Shown: piece by piece, positions 9,002 through 18,627 of the stretch
Layout: every line of letters starts with the position of its first letter
Numbering within the stretch: the stretch's first letter is position 1
Source: Acidovorax sp. NO-1
Lineage (GTDB): Bacteria; Pseudomonadota; Gammaproteobacteria; Burkholderiales; Burkholderiaceae_C
Assembly (NCBI RefSeq): GCF_000238595.1
Contig: NZ_AGTS01000052.1
Location: 1 to 58,443 of the forward strand
Direction of reading: 5' to 3'
Length of the DNA: 58,443 nucleotides
The notes under the pieces: generated by a model
What the model saw: the letters and a program-made list of their open reading frames with translations, nothing else
What the model was told of the DNA's origin: nothing
The model's database searches: none
Program-made: the position numbers and the translations under genes

Positions 9002-9958
9002 ATGAAAAGCTCCGAGCGCAGCTTTGCGCGCCGCATCGACCTGACCTCGCTACAACTGTTTGTAGCGGTGTGCGAGCTCGGCAGCATTGGGCGCGCGGCC
9101 GAGCGTGAGTTCATTGCCGCATCGGCCGTCAGCAAGCGCCTGTCTGACCTGGAAGCGGCCGTGGACACGCAGCTGCTGTACCGCCACAGCCGGGGCGTGA
9201 CGCTCACCCCCGCGGGCGAGAGCCTGCTGCACCACGCGCGCACCGTGCTGTTTGGGCTGGAGCGCATGCAGGGCGAGCTCAGCGAATATGCCGACGGCGT
9301 GCGCGGCCATGTGCGCATGCACGCCAACATCTCGGCCATCTTTCAGTTTCTGCCCGAAGACCTGGGCGCCTTTGCGCGCGAACACAGCCAGATCAAGATC
9401 GACCTGCAGGAGCACCTCTCCAGCGACGTGCTGCATGCCGTGCAGGAGGGCGCCGCCGACCTGGGCATCTGCAACGTGGGCATGGCGAGCGGCGGGGGCG
9501 CCCTGCCGCTGCAAAGCCGCCCCTACCGCGCCGACAATCTGGTGCTTGTAGTGCCCCGGGCGCACGCCCTGTCTGCGCTAACAGCTATCAATTTTGAAGA
9601 AGTGCTGGACTGGGACATCGTGGGCCTGCACGCCAACAGCAGCATCAGCCTGGCCATGCGCGCCGCTGCTGCTGCCGCAGGGCGCCCGCTGCGCCAGCGC
9701 ATCCAGGTCACGGGGCTCGATGCCATGTGCCGCATGATCGACAACGGCCTGGGCGTGGGCCTGCTGCCCGACCGGGCGTTTGCGCTGATGCGTGGCGTGG
9801 GCAACCTGCAGGCCATAGCGCTGACCGACGCCTGGGCCCACCGCGAGCTGCGCGTGGTGGCCCGCGACTTCGACGCCCTGCCCGTCACGGCGCGGCTGCT
9901 GGTGGAACACCTGTCACCCCGGCCAGACCCCGACACTAAAATCCAATCACCCACCTGA
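9002..9958 (+). CDS. LysR-family transcriptional regulator next to the leu genes
   Basis: This 318-residue LysR-type regulator has an N-terminal winged helix-turn-helix ([20 protein letters not shown], then [15 protein letters not shown]) and a substrate-binding domain with the usual [19 protein letters not shown] junction. It lies 22 bp upstream of leuC on the same strand, so regulation of leucine or branched-chain synthesis is a reasonable guess; the effector is unknown. ATG 9002 is used because the longer frame from 8906 adds 32 residues with no LysR character. Residues 192-199 (ALTAINFE) are encoded by a fragment of the dispersed repeat with rare CTA and ACA codons. Confidence 0.9.
   Translation: MKSSERSFARRIDLTSLQLFVAVCELGSIGRAAEREFIAASAVSKRLSDLEAAVDTQLLYRHSRGVTLTPAGESLLHHARTVLFGLERMQGELSEYADGVRGHVRMHANISAIFQFLPEDLGAFAREHSQIKIDLQEHLSSDVLHAVQEGAADLGICNVGMASGGGALPLQSRPYRADNLVLVVPRAHALSALTAINFEEVLDWDIVGLHANSSISLAMRAAAAAAGRPLRQRIQVTGLDAMCRMIDNGLGVGLLPDRAFALMRGVGNLQAIALTDAWAHRELRVVARDFDALPVTARLLVEHLSPRPDPDTKIQSPT
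9575..9597. repeat. Half-copy of the dispersed palindromic repeat inside the LysR gene
   Basis: GCGCTAACAGCTATCAA matches the right half of the copies at 36968-37022 (inverted) and 37421-37475. It is AT-richer than the surrounding gene. It encodes residues 192-199 of the LysR protein without breaking the frame. Confidence 0.5.
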
Positions 9959-9980
9959 AAAGCAGAAAGAAAGCCACGCC

Positions 9981-11402
9981 ATGGGACGCACGCTGTACGA
10001 CAAGATCTGGGACGAGCATGTCGTCCACACCGAAGAGGACGGCACGTCCATCCTCTACATCGACCGGCATCTGGTGCACGAGGTGACCAGCCCCCAGGCG
10101 TTTGAAGGCCTGCGCGAGGCGGGCCGCAAGGTCTGGCGCATGAGCTCCATCGTGGCCACCGCCGACCACAACACGCCCACCACGGGCTGGGAAAACGGCT
10201 ACGACGGCATCACCGACCCGATCAGCAAAGAGCAGATCACCACGCTGAACGACAACATGGCGCAGATCTCGCCCGCTGCGTTCTTCCCCTTCATGCACAA
10301 GCGCCAGGGCATCGTGCACGTGATCGGCCCTGAAAACGGCGCCACGCTTCCGGGCATGACCGTGGTGTGCGGCGACTCGCACACATCCACCCACGGCGCT
10401 TTCGGCGCGCTGGCCCACGGCATCGGCACCTCCGAGGTCGAGCATGTGATGGCCACGCAGACCCTGCTGGCCAAGAAAGCCAAGAACATGCTGGTGCAGG
10501 TGGACGGCACGCTCGCCAAGGGCGTGACGCCCAAGGACGTGGTGCTGGCCATCATCGGCAAGATCGGCACGGCCGGCGGCACGGGCTACACCATCGAATT
10601 TGCGGGCTCCGTCTTCCGCGCGATGAGCATGGAAGGCCGCATGACCGTGTGCAACATGGCCATCGAAGGCGGCGCGCGCGCGGGCCTGGTGGCGGTGGAC
10701 GACAAGACCATTGAATATGTCAAAGGCCGCCCCCTGTCGCCCACGGGCGTGGAATGGGACCAGGCCGTGGCCTACTGGAAGACGCTGCACTCCGACCCCG
10801 ATGCCAAGTTCGACACCGTGGTCAAGCTCGACGCCTCCGAGATCGTGCCGCAGGTCACCTGGGGCACCAGCCCCGAGATGGTGCTGGGCGTGGACGCCCG
10901 CGTGCCCGACCCCGACAAGGAAAAAGACGCCAACAAGCGCGGCGCCATCGAGCGCGCGTTGACCTACATGGGTCTTGCGCCCGGCAAGGCAATCAACGAC
11001 ATCACCATCGACAAGGTGTTCATCGGCAGCTGCACCAACAGCCGCATCGAAGACATGCGCGAAGCCGCCGCTGTGGTCAAGAACCTGGGCCGCAAGGTGG
11101 CCAGCAACGTGAAGCTGGCCATGGTGGTGCCGGGCTCGGGCCTCGTCAAGGAACAGGCCGAGCGGGAAGGCCTGGACAAGATTTTTGTGGCTGCAGGTTT
11201 TGAGTGGCGCGAACCCGGCTGCAGCATGTGCCTGGCCATGAACGCCGACCGCCTGGAGCCCGGCGAGCGCTGCGCCTCTACCTCCAACCGCAATTTTGAA
11301 GGCCGCCAGGGCGCTGGTGGCCGCACCCATCTCGTCAGCCCCGCCATGGCAGCAGCCGCCGCCGTGCACGGTCATTTTGTGGACATTCGCCAATTCGCCT
11401 GA
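9981..11402 (+). CDS. leuC: 3-isopropylmalate dehydratase large subunit
   Basis: LeuC, with LeuD, isomerises 2-isopropylmalate to 3-isopropylmalate in leucine synthesis. It is an aconitase-family enzyme holding a 4Fe-4S cluster. The 473-residue protein starts [15 protein letters not shown] and has the aconitase motifs [20 protein letters not shown] and [17 protein letters not shown]. The cluster cysteines are in VVCGDS, GSCTN and [11 protein letters not shown]. Length is normal. It is the first structural gene of leuC-(entericidin)-leuD-leuB, 22 bp after the LysR gene, with AGAAAGAAAG as ribosome binding region. Confidence 0.98.
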   Translation: MGRTLYDKIWDEHVVHTEEDGTSILYIDRHLVHEVTSPQAFEGLREAGRKVWRMSSIVATADHNTPTTGWENGYDGITDPISKEQITTLNDNMAQISPAAFFPFMHKRQGIVHVIGPENGATLPGMTVVCGDSHTSTHGAFGALAHGIGTSEVEHVMATQTLLAKKAKNMLVQVDGTLAKGVTPKDVVLAIIGKIGTAGGTGYTIEFAGSVFRAMSMEGRMTVCNMAIEGGARAGLVAVDDKTIEYVKGRPLSPTGVEWDQAVAYWKTLHSDPDAKFDTVVKLDASEIVPQVTWGTSPEMVLGVDARVPDPDKEKDANKRGAIERALTYMGLAPGKAINDITIDKVFIGSCTNSRIEDMREAAAVVKNLGRKVASNVKLAMVVPGSGLVKEQAEREGLDKIFVAAGFEWREPGCSMCLAMNADRLEPGERCASTSNRNFEGRQGAGGRTHLVSPAMAAAAAVHGHFVDIRQFA

Positions 11403-11413
11403 AGGAGACCGCC

Positions 11414-11539
11414 ATGAAGAAGATTGCCACCCTCATCGCCCTGTCCGCCGCTTTCGTGCTGGCCGGCTGCAACACCGTCAAGGGCGTGGGCCAGGACGTT
11501 CAACGGGCCGGAGGCGCGCTTGAGCGCGCCGCCAAGTAA
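11414..11539 (+). CDS. Entericidin A/B family small lipoprotein
   Basis: This 41-residue reading frame encodes [19 protein letters not shown], a textbook lipoprotein signal with lipobox LAGC. The short mature tail [20 protein letters not shown] resembles entericidins (NTxxGxGxDxxxxGxxxE). AAGGAG lies 10 bp ahead of the ATG. It is wedged between leuC (11-bp gap) and leuD (11-bp gap), so it must be cotranscribed with leucine genes. Entericidins are small cell-envelope lipoproteins; the role of this one, and why it sits in a leu operon, is not evident from the sequence. Confidence 0.9.
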   Translation: MKKIATLIALSAAFVLAGCNTVKGVGQDVQRAGGALERAAK

Positions 11540-11550
11540 CAAAGAACGTC

Positions 11551-12201
11551 ATGCAGAAATTCACCAAGCTCCAGGGCCTTGTGGCCCCGATGGACCGCGA
11601 GAACGTCGACACCGACGCGATCATCCCCAAGCAGTTTCTAAAGTCGATCAAGAAGACCGGCTTCGGCGTGAACCTGTTTGACGAATGGCGCTACCTGGAC
11701 CACGGCGAGCCGGGCCAGGACCCGGCCAGCCGCAAGCCCAACCCCGACTTCGTGCTGAACCAGCCGCGCTATGCAGGCGCCTCCATCCTGCTGGCGCGCA
11801 AGAATTTTGGCTGCGGCTCCAGCCGCGAACACGCCCCCTGGGCGCTGGACCAGTACGGCTTTCGCGCCGTGATCGCGCCGAGTTTTGCCGACATCTTCTT
11901 CAACAACTGCTTCAAGAACGGCCTGCTGCCCATCGTGCTGCCCGAGGCCACGGTGGCCCAGCTGTTTGATGAAGTGCACGCTTTCCCCGGCTACCAGCTC
12001 ACCATCGACCTGGAGCGTCAGATCATCGTGCGCCCTCAGGGCGAAGAGATCCCGTTCGAGGTGCAGGCATTCCGCAAATACTGCCTGCTCAACGGCTTTG
12101 ACGACATCGGCCTGACCCTGCGCCAGTCCGACAAGATCAAGGCTTTTGAAGCCCAGCGCCTGGCCACCAAGCCGTGGCTGGCACATTCGATGGTGTCCTG
12201 A
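11551..12201 (+). CDS. leuD: 3-isopropylmalate dehydratase small subunit
   Basis: LeuD is the swivelling small subunit of isopropylmalate isomerase. The 216-residue protein shows [21 protein letters not shown] near the N-terminus and the conserved [20 protein letters not shown] near residue 90. [17 protein letters not shown] follows. Length is standard. It follows the entericidin gene by 11 bp. A degenerate copy of the dispersed repeat lies between leuD and leuB. Confidence 0.98.
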   Translation: MQKFTKLQGLVAPMDRENVDTDAIIPKQFLKSIKKTGFGVNLFDEWRYLDHGEPGQDPASRKPNPDFVLNQPRYAGASILLARKNFGCGSSREHAPWALDQYGFRAVIAPSFADIFFNNCFKNGLLPIVLPEATVAQLFDEVHAFPGYQLTIDLERQIIVRPQGEEIPFEVQAFRKYCLLNGFDDIGLTLRQSDKIKAFEAQRLATKPWLAHSMVS

Positions 12202-12211
12202 GCCAGATTTC

Positions 12212-12264
12212 AAGCAAAAATGGCCTTCAGCGCAGGTATATCAATCGCTGACAGCTATCAAAAA
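12212..12264. repeat. Degenerate copy of the dispersed palindromic repeat between leuD and leuB
   Basis: AAATGGCCTTCAGCGC and TCGCTGACAGCTATCAAAA flank an 11-nt centre, matching both arms of the copies at 37421-37475 and 52510-52564. CAGCG (12228-12232) can pair with CGCTG (12246-12250). It fills almost the whole 77-bp gap, starting about 10 bp after the leuD stop codon and ending 15 bp before the leuB ATG. Confidence 0.65.
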
Positions 12265-12278
12265 CAGAGCAAACAACA

Positions 12279-13349
12279 ATGAAGATCGCAGTTCTGCCGG
12301 GTGACGGCATCGGTACCGAAATCGTGGCCGAGGCCGTCAAGGTTCTCAAGGCGCTGGACCTCCCATTCGAGATGGAGTCCGCCCTGGTTGGCGGTGCCGC
12401 GTACGAGGCCCACGGCCACCCGCTGCCCGAAGCAACACTCAAGCTCGCCAAGGAAGCCGACGCCATCCTGTTCGGCGCCGTGGGCGACTGGAAGTACGAC
12501 AAGCTCGACCGTCCCCTGCGTCCCGAGCAGGCCATCCTGGGCCTGCGCAAGAACCTGGGCCTGTTCGCCAACTTCCGCCCCGCCATCTGCTACGAGCAAC
12601 TGGTGGGCGCATCGAGCCTCAAGCCCGAGCTGATCGCGGGCCTCGATATCCTCATCATCCGCGAGCTGACGGGCGACATCTACTTTGGCCAGCCGCGCGG
12701 CCGCCGCGTGGCCACTGACGGCCACTTCCCCGGCGCCGAGGAAGCGTTTGACACCATGCGCTACAGCCGCCCCGAGATCGAACGCATCGCCCACGTGGCC
12801 TTCCAGGCCGCCCGCAAGCGCAGCAAGAAGGTCACCAGCGTGGACAAGGCCAACGTGCTCGAAACCTTCCAGTTCTGGAAGGACGTAGTCACCGACGTGC
12901 ACAAGGAATACCCCGACGTCGAACTGCAGCACATGTATGTGGACAACGCGGCCATGCAATTGGTGAAGGCCCCCAAGGCGTTTGACGTGGTGGTCACGGG
13001 CAACATGTTTGGCGACATCCTGAGCGACGAAGCCTCCATGCTCACCGGCTCCATCGGCATGCTGCCGTCGGCCAGCCTCAACAGCAGCAACCAGGGCCTG
13101 TACGAACCCAGCCACGGCAGCGCGCCCGACATCGCCGGCAAAGGCGTGGCGAACCCGCTGGCCACCATCTTGAGCGCCGCAATGATGCTGCGCTTCAGCC
13201 TGAACCAGGAAGAAGCTGCCCAGCGCATCGAAGCGGCCGTGCAAAAGGTACTCGCCCAGGGGCTGCGCACGCCCGACATCTACAGCGAAGGCACCACCAA
13301 GGTGGGCACGGCGCAGATGGGGGATGCGGTGGTGAAGGCGCTGCGATAG
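12279..13349 (+). CDS. leuB: 3-isopropylmalate dehydrogenase
   Basis: LeuB oxidises and decarboxylates 3-isopropylmalate to 2-ketoisocaproate using NAD+, the third step of leucine synthesis. The 356-residue protein starts [15 protein letters not shown]. It has the substrate motif [14 protein letters not shown], the catalytic lysine region [15 protein letters not shown], the metal and adenine region [20 protein letters not shown], and [19 protein letters not shown]. Length matches the family. It is separated from leuD by a repeat but probably remains in the same transcript. Confidence 0.98.
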   Translation: MKIAVLPGDGIGTEIVAEAVKVLKALDLPFEMESALVGGAAYEAHGHPLPEATLKLAKEADAILFGAVGDWKYDKLDRPLRPEQAILGLRKNLGLFANFRPAICYEQLVGASSLKPELIAGLDILIIRELTGDIYFGQPRGRRVATDGHFPGAEEAFDTMRYSRPEIERIAHVAFQAARKRSKKVTSVDKANVLETFQFWKDVVTDVHKEYPDVELQHMYVDNAAMQLVKAPKAFDVVVTGNMFGDILSDEASMLTGSIGMLPSASLNSSNQGLYEPSHGSAPDIAGKGVANPLATILSAAMMLRFSLNQEEAAQRIEAAVQKVLAQGLRTPDIYSEGTTKVGTAQMGDAVVKALR

Positions 13350-13660
13350 CAGATCGCCTGCCTTTACGCCTGGCACCCGAGGCGGCTCCTGCGATGGGTC
13401 CCCTCGCGCATCTGCAAGCCAGGCGAAAGCGTCCATCCCGTACAATCCGTGTCCATGTTTGCCGCCCTGCCGTTCGCCCTGAACCATGCATCCGCCTGCC
13501 AGGCTGGTGTGGCCGCGCGCGCAATCACCACCAAAACCACGACCATTATTAAGGGCTGACCCAGCTCCGGTATCGTCGTGCGCCCTCCCTGGCCTAGACG
13601 AGCCGGGGCAGAAGTCAGTCTCGGTCGGGCACTGTTTCTTAATCTGAAAGGGGCGTTGAA
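13350..13660 (+). promoter_or_regulatory. Leader region between leuB and asd
   Basis: This 311-bp gap contains a possible -10 TACAAT at 13441, the Thr/Ile/Lys-rich short frame at 13455-13559, and then about 100 nt with stem-forming segments before the asd ATG. TCGTC near 13575 and GACGA near 13598 can also pair. The layout is what a translation-coupled attenuator would look like. AAAGGGGCG provides the asd ribosome binding site. Confidence 0.4.
13455..13559 (+). CDS. Putative Thr/Ile/Lys-rich leader peptide upstream of asd
   Basis: A 34-codon frame in the leuB-asd gap ends AITTKTTTIIKG and then a stop codon. It has five Thr, three Ile and two Lys among the last eleven residues, strikingly like the E. 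coli thr operon leader. These are end products of the pathway that Asd feeds. TACAAT (13441-13446) could be a -10 box, putting the start of transcription almost at the ATG, so translation might be leaderless. Downstream, CTGAC and CTCCGG at 13555-13573 can pair with CCGGGG and GTCAG at about 13602-13617. A clear T-tailed terminator is not visible. Function is inferred from composition and position only. Confidence 0.45.
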   Translation: MFAALPFALNHASACQAGVAARAITTKTTTIIKG

Positions 13661-14818
13661 ATGAGCAAGTTGGTAGGTTTGGTCGGCTGGCGTGGCATGG
13701 TCGGCTCGGTGTTGATGGACCGCATGGTCGAAGAAAAAGACTTCGACCTGATCGAGCCATTGTTCTTCTCCACCTCCAATGCAGGCGGCAAGGCCCCTGC
13801 GCAGGCCAGGAACGAAACGACCCTGCAGGACGCGTTCAACATCGACGCCCTCAAGCGCTGCGACATCATCATCACGGCCCAGGGTGGCGACTACACCTCC
13901 GAAGTGTTCCCCAAGCTGCGCGCCACCGGCTGGAACGGCCACTGGATCGATGCTGCGTCCACCCTGCGCATGGAAAAGGACGCAGTCATCATCCTGGACC
14001 CCGTCAACATGCCCGTCATCAAGGACGCGCTGGCCAATGGCGGCAAGAACTGGGTCGGTGGCAACTGCACCGTGAGCTGCATGCTGATGGGCGTGGGTGC
14101 GTTGTACAAGGCGGGGCTGGTGGAGTGGATGAGCACCCAGACCTACCAGGCAGCCTCGGGCGGCGGCGCGCAGCACATGCGCGAGCTGCTCACGCAGTAC
14201 GGCACGCTGAACGCCGAAGTGAAGGCGCTGCTCGACGACCCCAAGAGCGCCATCCTGGAAATCGACCGCAAGGTCATCGCCAAGCAGCGCAGCCTGAGCG
14301 CCACGGAAACCGCCAACTTCGGCGTGCCCCTGGGTGGCTCGCTGATCCCCTGGATCGACAAGGACCTGGGAATCGGGAAGAGCCAGGACGAGCCTGGCTG
14401 GGGCATGTCCAAGGAAGAATGGAAGGGCATGGCCGAAACCAACAAGATCCTGGGCCAGGGCGAAGGTTTCAGCACTGCCGCCATCCCGGTGGACGGCTTC
14501 TGTGTGCGCGTGGGCGCCATGCGCTGCCACAGCCAGGCGCTGACCTTCAAGCTCAAGAAGGATGTGCCCGTGGCGGACATCGAAGCCATGATCGCTGCCG
14601 ACAACCAGTGGGTGAAGGTGGTGCCCAACACGCGCGAAGCCACCATCAAGGACCTGACACCTGTGGCCGTGACTGGCACCATGACCATCCCCGTGGGCCG
14701 CATCCGCAAGCTGGCCATGGGCCCGGAATATGTGGGCGCCTTCACCATTGGCGACCAGCTGCTGTGGGGGGCTGCGGAGCCCCTGCGCCGCATGCTGCGC
14801 ATCCTGCTCAACGCCTGA
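13661..14818 (+). CDS. asd: Aspartate-semialdehyde dehydrogenase
   Basis: Asd reduces aspartyl phosphate to aspartate semialdehyde, the branch point to lysine (and diaminopimelate), threonine, methionine and isoleucine. The 385-residue protein begins with the NADP-binding loop [19 protein letters not shown]. It carries the catalytic cysteine in [16 protein letters not shown] near residue 135, and later the active-site histidine in [18 protein letters not shown]. It is of the gammaproteobacterial-type length. A strong terminator follows, separating it from fimV. Confidence 0.98.
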   Translation: MSKLVGLVGWRGMVGSVLMDRMVEEKDFDLIEPLFFSTSNAGGKAPAQARNETTLQDAFNIDALKRCDIIITAQGGDYTSEVFPKLRATGWNGHWIDAASTLRMEKDAVIILDPVNMPVIKDALANGGKNWVGGNCTVSCMLMGVGALYKAGLVEWMSTQTYQAASGGGAQHMRELLTQYGTLNAEVKALLDDPKSAILEIDRKVIAKQRSLSATETANFGVPLGGSLIPWIDKDLGIGKSQDEPGWGMSKEEWKGMAETNKILGQGEGFSTAAIPVDGFCVRVGAMRCHSQALTFKLKKDVPVADIEAMIAADNQWVKVVPNTREATIKDLTPVAVTGTMTIPVGRIRKLAMGPEYVGAFTIGDQLLWGAAEPLRRMLRILLNA

Positions 14819-14834
14819 TTCTCACCCCCGGCCA

Positions 14835-14865
14835 GCGCGCGCAACCCTGTTGCGCGCGCATTTTT
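14835..14865 (+). terminator. Rho-independent terminator after asd
   Basis: GCGCGCGCAAC (14835-14845) and GTTGCGCGCGC (14849-14859) form a perfect 11-bp stem with a CCT loop. ATTTTT follows directly. It starts 17 bp after the asd stop codon. Confidence 0.95.
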
Positions 14866-14975
14866 GCGCCCAGGCTTTCGACACACTCGGTTACGCCACG
14901 TTGGCAATTGGCAACAATTAATTGCCCCAATTTGGTGCAGCCGGACCTCACTCAAAGCTTCGGCAGCACCTCAGC

Positions 14976-15004
14976 TTGTCAGTGCAAAACATTGATGCTA
15001 TGGT
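14976..15004 (+). promoter_or_regulatory. Candidate sigma-70 promoter of fimV
   Basis: TTGTCA (14976-14981), a 17-bp spacer and TATGGT (14999-15004) match the -35 and -10 consensus at five of six and four of six positions. Transcription would start near 15011, just ahead of the fimV start at 15045. An inverted AT-rich stretch (CAATTAATTG, near 14915) lies upstream. Confidence 0.5.
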
Positions 15005-15044
15005 GCTTTTTACATATTTTCACGCGCCGGGGCGGGACCAGACC

Positions 15045-17756
15045 ATGAGAAAAAAAGCACCGCTCGACCGAGCCGCACAAAAACCTAATCAGCTGTTGGC
15101 AAACATGCATCGTTGGAAATTCTCTGTCCTGGCGGCTGCGGCCGTTGCGTCGGCCGGCTTTTACGCTGGCGACGCCTCGGCCCTGGCGTTGGGCCGCATC
15201 ACCGTGCAGTCTGCCCTGGGCGAACCTCTGCGCGCAGAAATCGAACTCCCCCAGATCACCCCGGCCGAAGCAGACACGCTGCGCGCCACCACCGCCACCC
15301 CGGAAGTCTTTCGCGCCCAGGGGATGGAATACACGCCTACCATGAGCAACCTGCAGATCCGTCTGCAGCGTCGTCCCGATGGAACCGCCGTGCTGCGACT
15401 GAGCAGTGACCGCCCGGTGAATGAACCCTTCCTGGACCTGGTGCTGGATGCCAACTGGGGCACCGGGCGCATCGTGCGCAGCTACACCATGCTGCTGGAC
15501 CCACCGGCATTGCGCCGCAGCGCCCCAGCGGTCACCGCTTCACCCCAGATTTCTGCCTCCCCTGCGGCGCCAGCACCCACGGTGCGTGCCCCATCGGTCG
15601 CGCGCAGCAGTGAGGCTCCGGCCGCCACCCCCTCTGCGCCGCGCCAGAGCCCTGCGGCCGCGCGTCCGGCCCCCGCGGACGGTGTCCGCGTGCAGTCCGG
15701 AGACACCGCCGGCCGCATTGCCAATGCCTACCGCCCGGCGGGCGTGTCGCTCGACCAGATGCTGGTCGCGATGATGCGCGCCAACCCCGATGCTTTCATT
15801 CAGGGCAATGTGAATCGCCTCAAGGCGGGTGCCGTGCTCCAGATGCCCGATGAGGCTGCTGCACAGGCCACCCCCGCACCGGAAGCGCGCCAGATCCTTG
15901 CAGCGCAAGCCAGGGATTTCAACGAATTCCGCCGCAAGCTGGCCGGCGCAGCCCCCACCACAGCGGTGGCTGCGGCAGAACGCTCTGCAACTGGCACCGT
16001 GCAGACCCGCGTAGAAGACAAGAGACCCGCCACCGCCGCCCCCGACAAGCTGACCCTGTCCAAAGGCTCGGTCACCGGTCAAAAGGCTGCCGAGGATGAG
16101 CTTGCCAAGGAAAAGCAGGCCAGCGAGGCGGCAACGCGGATGGCGGAGCTGTCCAAGAACATTACCGACCTGAACAAGATCGGCGCCGCATCCGCCGCTG
16201 CGGGTGCCGCCGCGCCAGCACCCGCGGGGGGCGCTGCCAGCTCCCCCGCGGGCGTGGCTGTCCAGGTCCCGGCCGTGCCGGCGACCCCTGCGGCGCCTGC
16301 TGAACCCCTCGCTGCAGCCTCTTCCTCCGAGTCGCCCGCCAGCGCGCCAGGGGAAAGCGCCATTCCCGCAGAAACCGCCTCCGAGGCAGCTTCATCACCG
16401 GAGCCTGCTGCCTCGGCACCTGCCCCGGTTCCCACGCCAGTTCCCGTACCCGTGCCAGCGCCCGTGGAAGAACCGGGCTTCATGGCAGGGCTCATGGAAG
16501 ACCCGATTCTGCCGCTTGCCGGTGGCGGGCTTCTGGCCCTGTTGCTGGGTTATGGCGCATACCGTGTGGTGCAGCGTCGCCGCCAGAACGCCGGCGTGGA
16601 CAGCTCTTTCCTCGAAAGCCGTATCCAGCCCGACTCATTCTTTGGCGCCAGTGGCGGCCAGCGTGTGGACACCGCCAACAGTGAAATGACCACCGGGTCG
16701 TCCATGGCCTACTCACCGAGCCAGCTCGATGCCGGTGGCGACGTGGACCCCGTGGCCGAAGCCGACGTGTACCTGGCCTATGGCCGCGACCTGCAGGCAG
16801 AGGAAATCCTCAAGGAGGCGATCCGCCACAATCCCGCCCGTGTGTCGGTTCATGTCAAGCTCGGCGAAATCTATGCCAAACGCCAGGACCGCAAGGCACT
16901 GGAAGCGGTGGCAGGGGACGTGTTCAAGCTCACCCAGGGCGAAGGCCCGGACTGGAACCGCATTGCTGAACTGGGTCGCGATCTGGACCCCGAGAACCCG
17001 ATGTACCAGCCAGGCGGCCGTCCAGGCTCGGCTGAGGATGAGTCTCCTTCGCTGCCCCCAGGGGGTTTCCCCAGCACCTACAGCGGTGCAGCTGGCGCTG
17101 CGGCCACAGCGGCACTGCCGCCCGATCTCGACCTGGACCTGGATCTCGACCTGCCCGACGATGCGCTGAGTGATGCGCCTGGCACCACGCCACCTCCCGG
17201 CGGGTTCGCAGCCGCTGCTGCGGCAGCAGCGTCCACGACCGCAATGCGCCCCGCCGCCGACGCGGCCCGCGACGAACCCCAGACCTTGCGCCCGGAGCTG
17301 GAACTGCCCGAGTTGCCTTCTGCTGCGGCTCCCGCCTGGAATGCCCAGGACACGGCCCCAAGTCCCATGATGGCTCCACCGCCAGTGGCAGACCTTGATT
17401 TTCCTAGCGCGGACGATCTGAGCATGGCGCCCTCAGGGCCCATGCCCCTCTCAGCCGATGCCAAGGACTCCGGGCCCATGGAGTTTGACCTGGGAGAGCT
17501 GTCGCTGGACCTGAATGCCCCGTCGAAACCGATGGCAGCCCCCGCGCCCGTCGCGCCGGCGCCCGTGGCGGAGTTCGTCGATGACGGCTCTGCAGCGGCC
17601 CAGGACGACCCCCTGGCCACCAAACTGGCGTTGGCCGAAGAGTTCAACGCCATTGGCGACACCGATGGCGCCCGCACACTGATCGAAGAAGTGGTGGCAG
17701 AGTCCAGCGGTGCCCTCAAGACCCGGGCCCAGCGCATGCTGGCTGAACTGGGTTGA
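15045..17756 (+). CDS. fimV: FimV-family pilus assembly / polar organising protein
   Basis: FimV is an inner-membrane, peptidoglycan-binding protein needed for type IV pilus assembly and polar organisation in Pseudomonas. The product has a signal sequence (MHRWKFSVLAAAAVASAGF, cleaved after DASA) and the FimV N-terminal domain ALGRITVQSALGEPLRAEIE. A LysM-like segment (VQSGDTAGRIANAYRPAG) follows, then a short coiled coil and a long Pro/Ala-rich stretch. A transmembrane helix near residue 500 (ILPLAGGGLLALLLGYGAY) leads to a cytoplasmic part with TPR-like repeats and the C-terminal FimV domain (LALAEEFNAIGDTDGARTLI). The start is uncertain. ATG 15045 follows GGGGCGGGA and the candidate promoter, while ATG 15105 directly precedes the signal peptide. 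The gene heads the run into truA-trpF-trpB-trpA-accD. Confidence 0.9.
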   Translation: MRKKAPLDRAAQKPNQLLANMHRWKFSVLAAAAVASAGFYAGDASALALGRITVQSALGEPLRAEIELPQITPAEADTLRATTATPEVFRAQGMEYTPTMSNLQIRLQRRPDGTAVLRLSSDRPVNEPFLDLVLDANWGTGRIVRSYTMLLDPPALRRSAPAVTASPQISASPAAPAPTVRAPSVARSSEAPAATPSAPRQSPAAARPAPADGVRVQSGDTAGRIANAYRPAGVSLDQMLVAMMRANPDAFIQGNVNRLKAGAVLQMPDEAAAQATPAPEARQILAAQARDFNEFRRKLAGAAPTTAVAAAERSATGTVQTRVEDKRPATAAPDKLTLSKGSVTGQKAAEDELAKEKQASEAATRMAELSKNITDLNKIGAASAAAGAAAPAPAGGAASSPAGVAVQVPAVPATPAAPAEPLAAASSSESPASAPGESAIPAETASEAASSPEPAASAPAPVPTPVPVPVPAPVEEPGFMAGLMEDPILPLAGGGLLALLLGYGAYRVVQRRRQNAGVDSSFLESRIQPDSFFGASGGQRVDTANSEMTTGSSMAYSPSQLDAGGDVDPVAEADVYLAYGRDLQAEEILKEAIRHNPARVSVHVKLGEIYAKRQDRKALEAVAGDVFKLTQGEGPDWNRIAELGRDLDPENPMYQPGGRPGSAEDESPSLPPGGFPSTYSGAAGAAATAALPPDLDLDLDLDLPDDALSDAPGTTPPPGGFAAAAAAAASTTAMRPAADAARDEPQTLRPELELPELPSAAAPAWNAQDTAPSPMMAPPPVADLDFPSADDLSMAPSGPMPLSADAKDSGPMEFDLGELSLDLNAPSKPMAAPAPVAPAPVAEFVDDGSAAAQDDPLATKLALAEEFNAIGDTDGARTLIEEVVAESSGALKTRAQRMLAELG

Positions 17757-17805
17757 TGCGCCCGCGTCCGCCAGCCTTGCATTTGCCCCTCGCCCAGGCC
17801 GCCCC

Positions 17806-18627
17806 ATGACACGGGTGGCGCTGGGAGTCAGCTACAACGGACAGGCCTATAGTGGCTGGCAAAGCCAGCTTTCTGGCAACACCATCCAAGACAAACTCGA
17901 AGCGGCCCTGGGCCGCTTTGCTACGCACCCTGTCAGTACCTTGTGTGCAGGCCGCACCGACGCGGGGGTCCATGGATTGATGCAGGTCGTGCACTTTGAC
18001 ACGCACCTGAACCGCCCCGCCTCCTCCTGGGTGCGTGGCACCAATACCTTTCTACCTGCCGATATCGCCGTGCAATGGGCCCAGCCTGTGCCGGATGGCT
18101 TCCATGCCCGCGCCAGCGCGGTGGCGCGCCGCTACTCCTATGTGCTGCTGCAGTCCCCCGTGCGGCCGAGTGTGGACGCCGGTCGGGTGGGCTGGGTCTT
18201 CCATCCCCTGGACCATCAGGCGATGCGGCAAGCTGCGCACTACCTGCTGGGCGAGCATGATTTCACCTCGTTTCGCGCTTCGGCGTGCCAGGCCAAGACC
18301 CCCGTCAAGACCCTGCAGCGCATCGACATCACGCGCCGGGGCATGGGTGAGCCCCACCCGGAGCTGGGCTGGAGCCCCTGCTACTGGCGCTTTGAGTTCG
18401 AAGCCAACGCTTTTTTGCACCACATGATCCGCAACATCATGGGCTGCCTGATTGCCGTGGGCCAGGGCAACCAGCCGCCGGAATGGATTGCGCAGGTCCT
18501 CGCCGCCAAATCGCGCGATGCTGCAGCGCCCACGTTTTCGCCGGATGGGCTGTATTTTCAAGGCCCGGTCTACGAAGCCCACTGGGGCCTGCCCCAGCGC
18601 ACGGCTGCGTATGATTGGCTGCCATGA
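17806..18627 (+). CDS. truA: tRNA pseudouridine(38-40) synthase TruA
   Basis: TruA converts uridines 38-40 in the tRNA anticodon arm to pseudouridine. The 273-residue protein starts MTRVALGVSYNGQAYSGWQ. It contains the catalytic aspartate in CAGRTDAGVHGLMQVVHF and the later motifs YWRFEFEANAFLHHMIRNI and GLYFQGPVY. ATG 17806 is used because upstream residues in the same frame do not resemble TruA. It follows fimV by 49 bp, and its stop codon overlaps the trpF start (ATGA). This fimV-truA-trpF order is common in Burkholderiales. Confidence 0.97.
   Translation: MTRVALGVSYNGQAYSGWQSQLSGNTIQDKLEAALGRFATHPVSTLCAGRTDAGVHGLMQVVHFDTHLNRPASSWVRGTNTFLPADIAVQWAQPVPDGFHARASAVARRYSYVLLQSPVRPSVDAGRVGWVFHPLDHQAMRQAAHYLLGEHDFTSFRASACQAKTPVKTLQRIDITRRGMGEPHPELGWSPCYWRFEFEANAFLHHMIRNIMGCLIAVGQGNQPPEWIAQVLAAKSRDAAAPTFSPDGLYFQGPVYEAHWGLPQRTAAYDWLP

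Noticed and set aside
9936..11393. Long minus-strand open frame opposite leuC
   Set aside because: Shadow frame with the same His/Gly/Val bias. leuC has all family motifs on the other strand.
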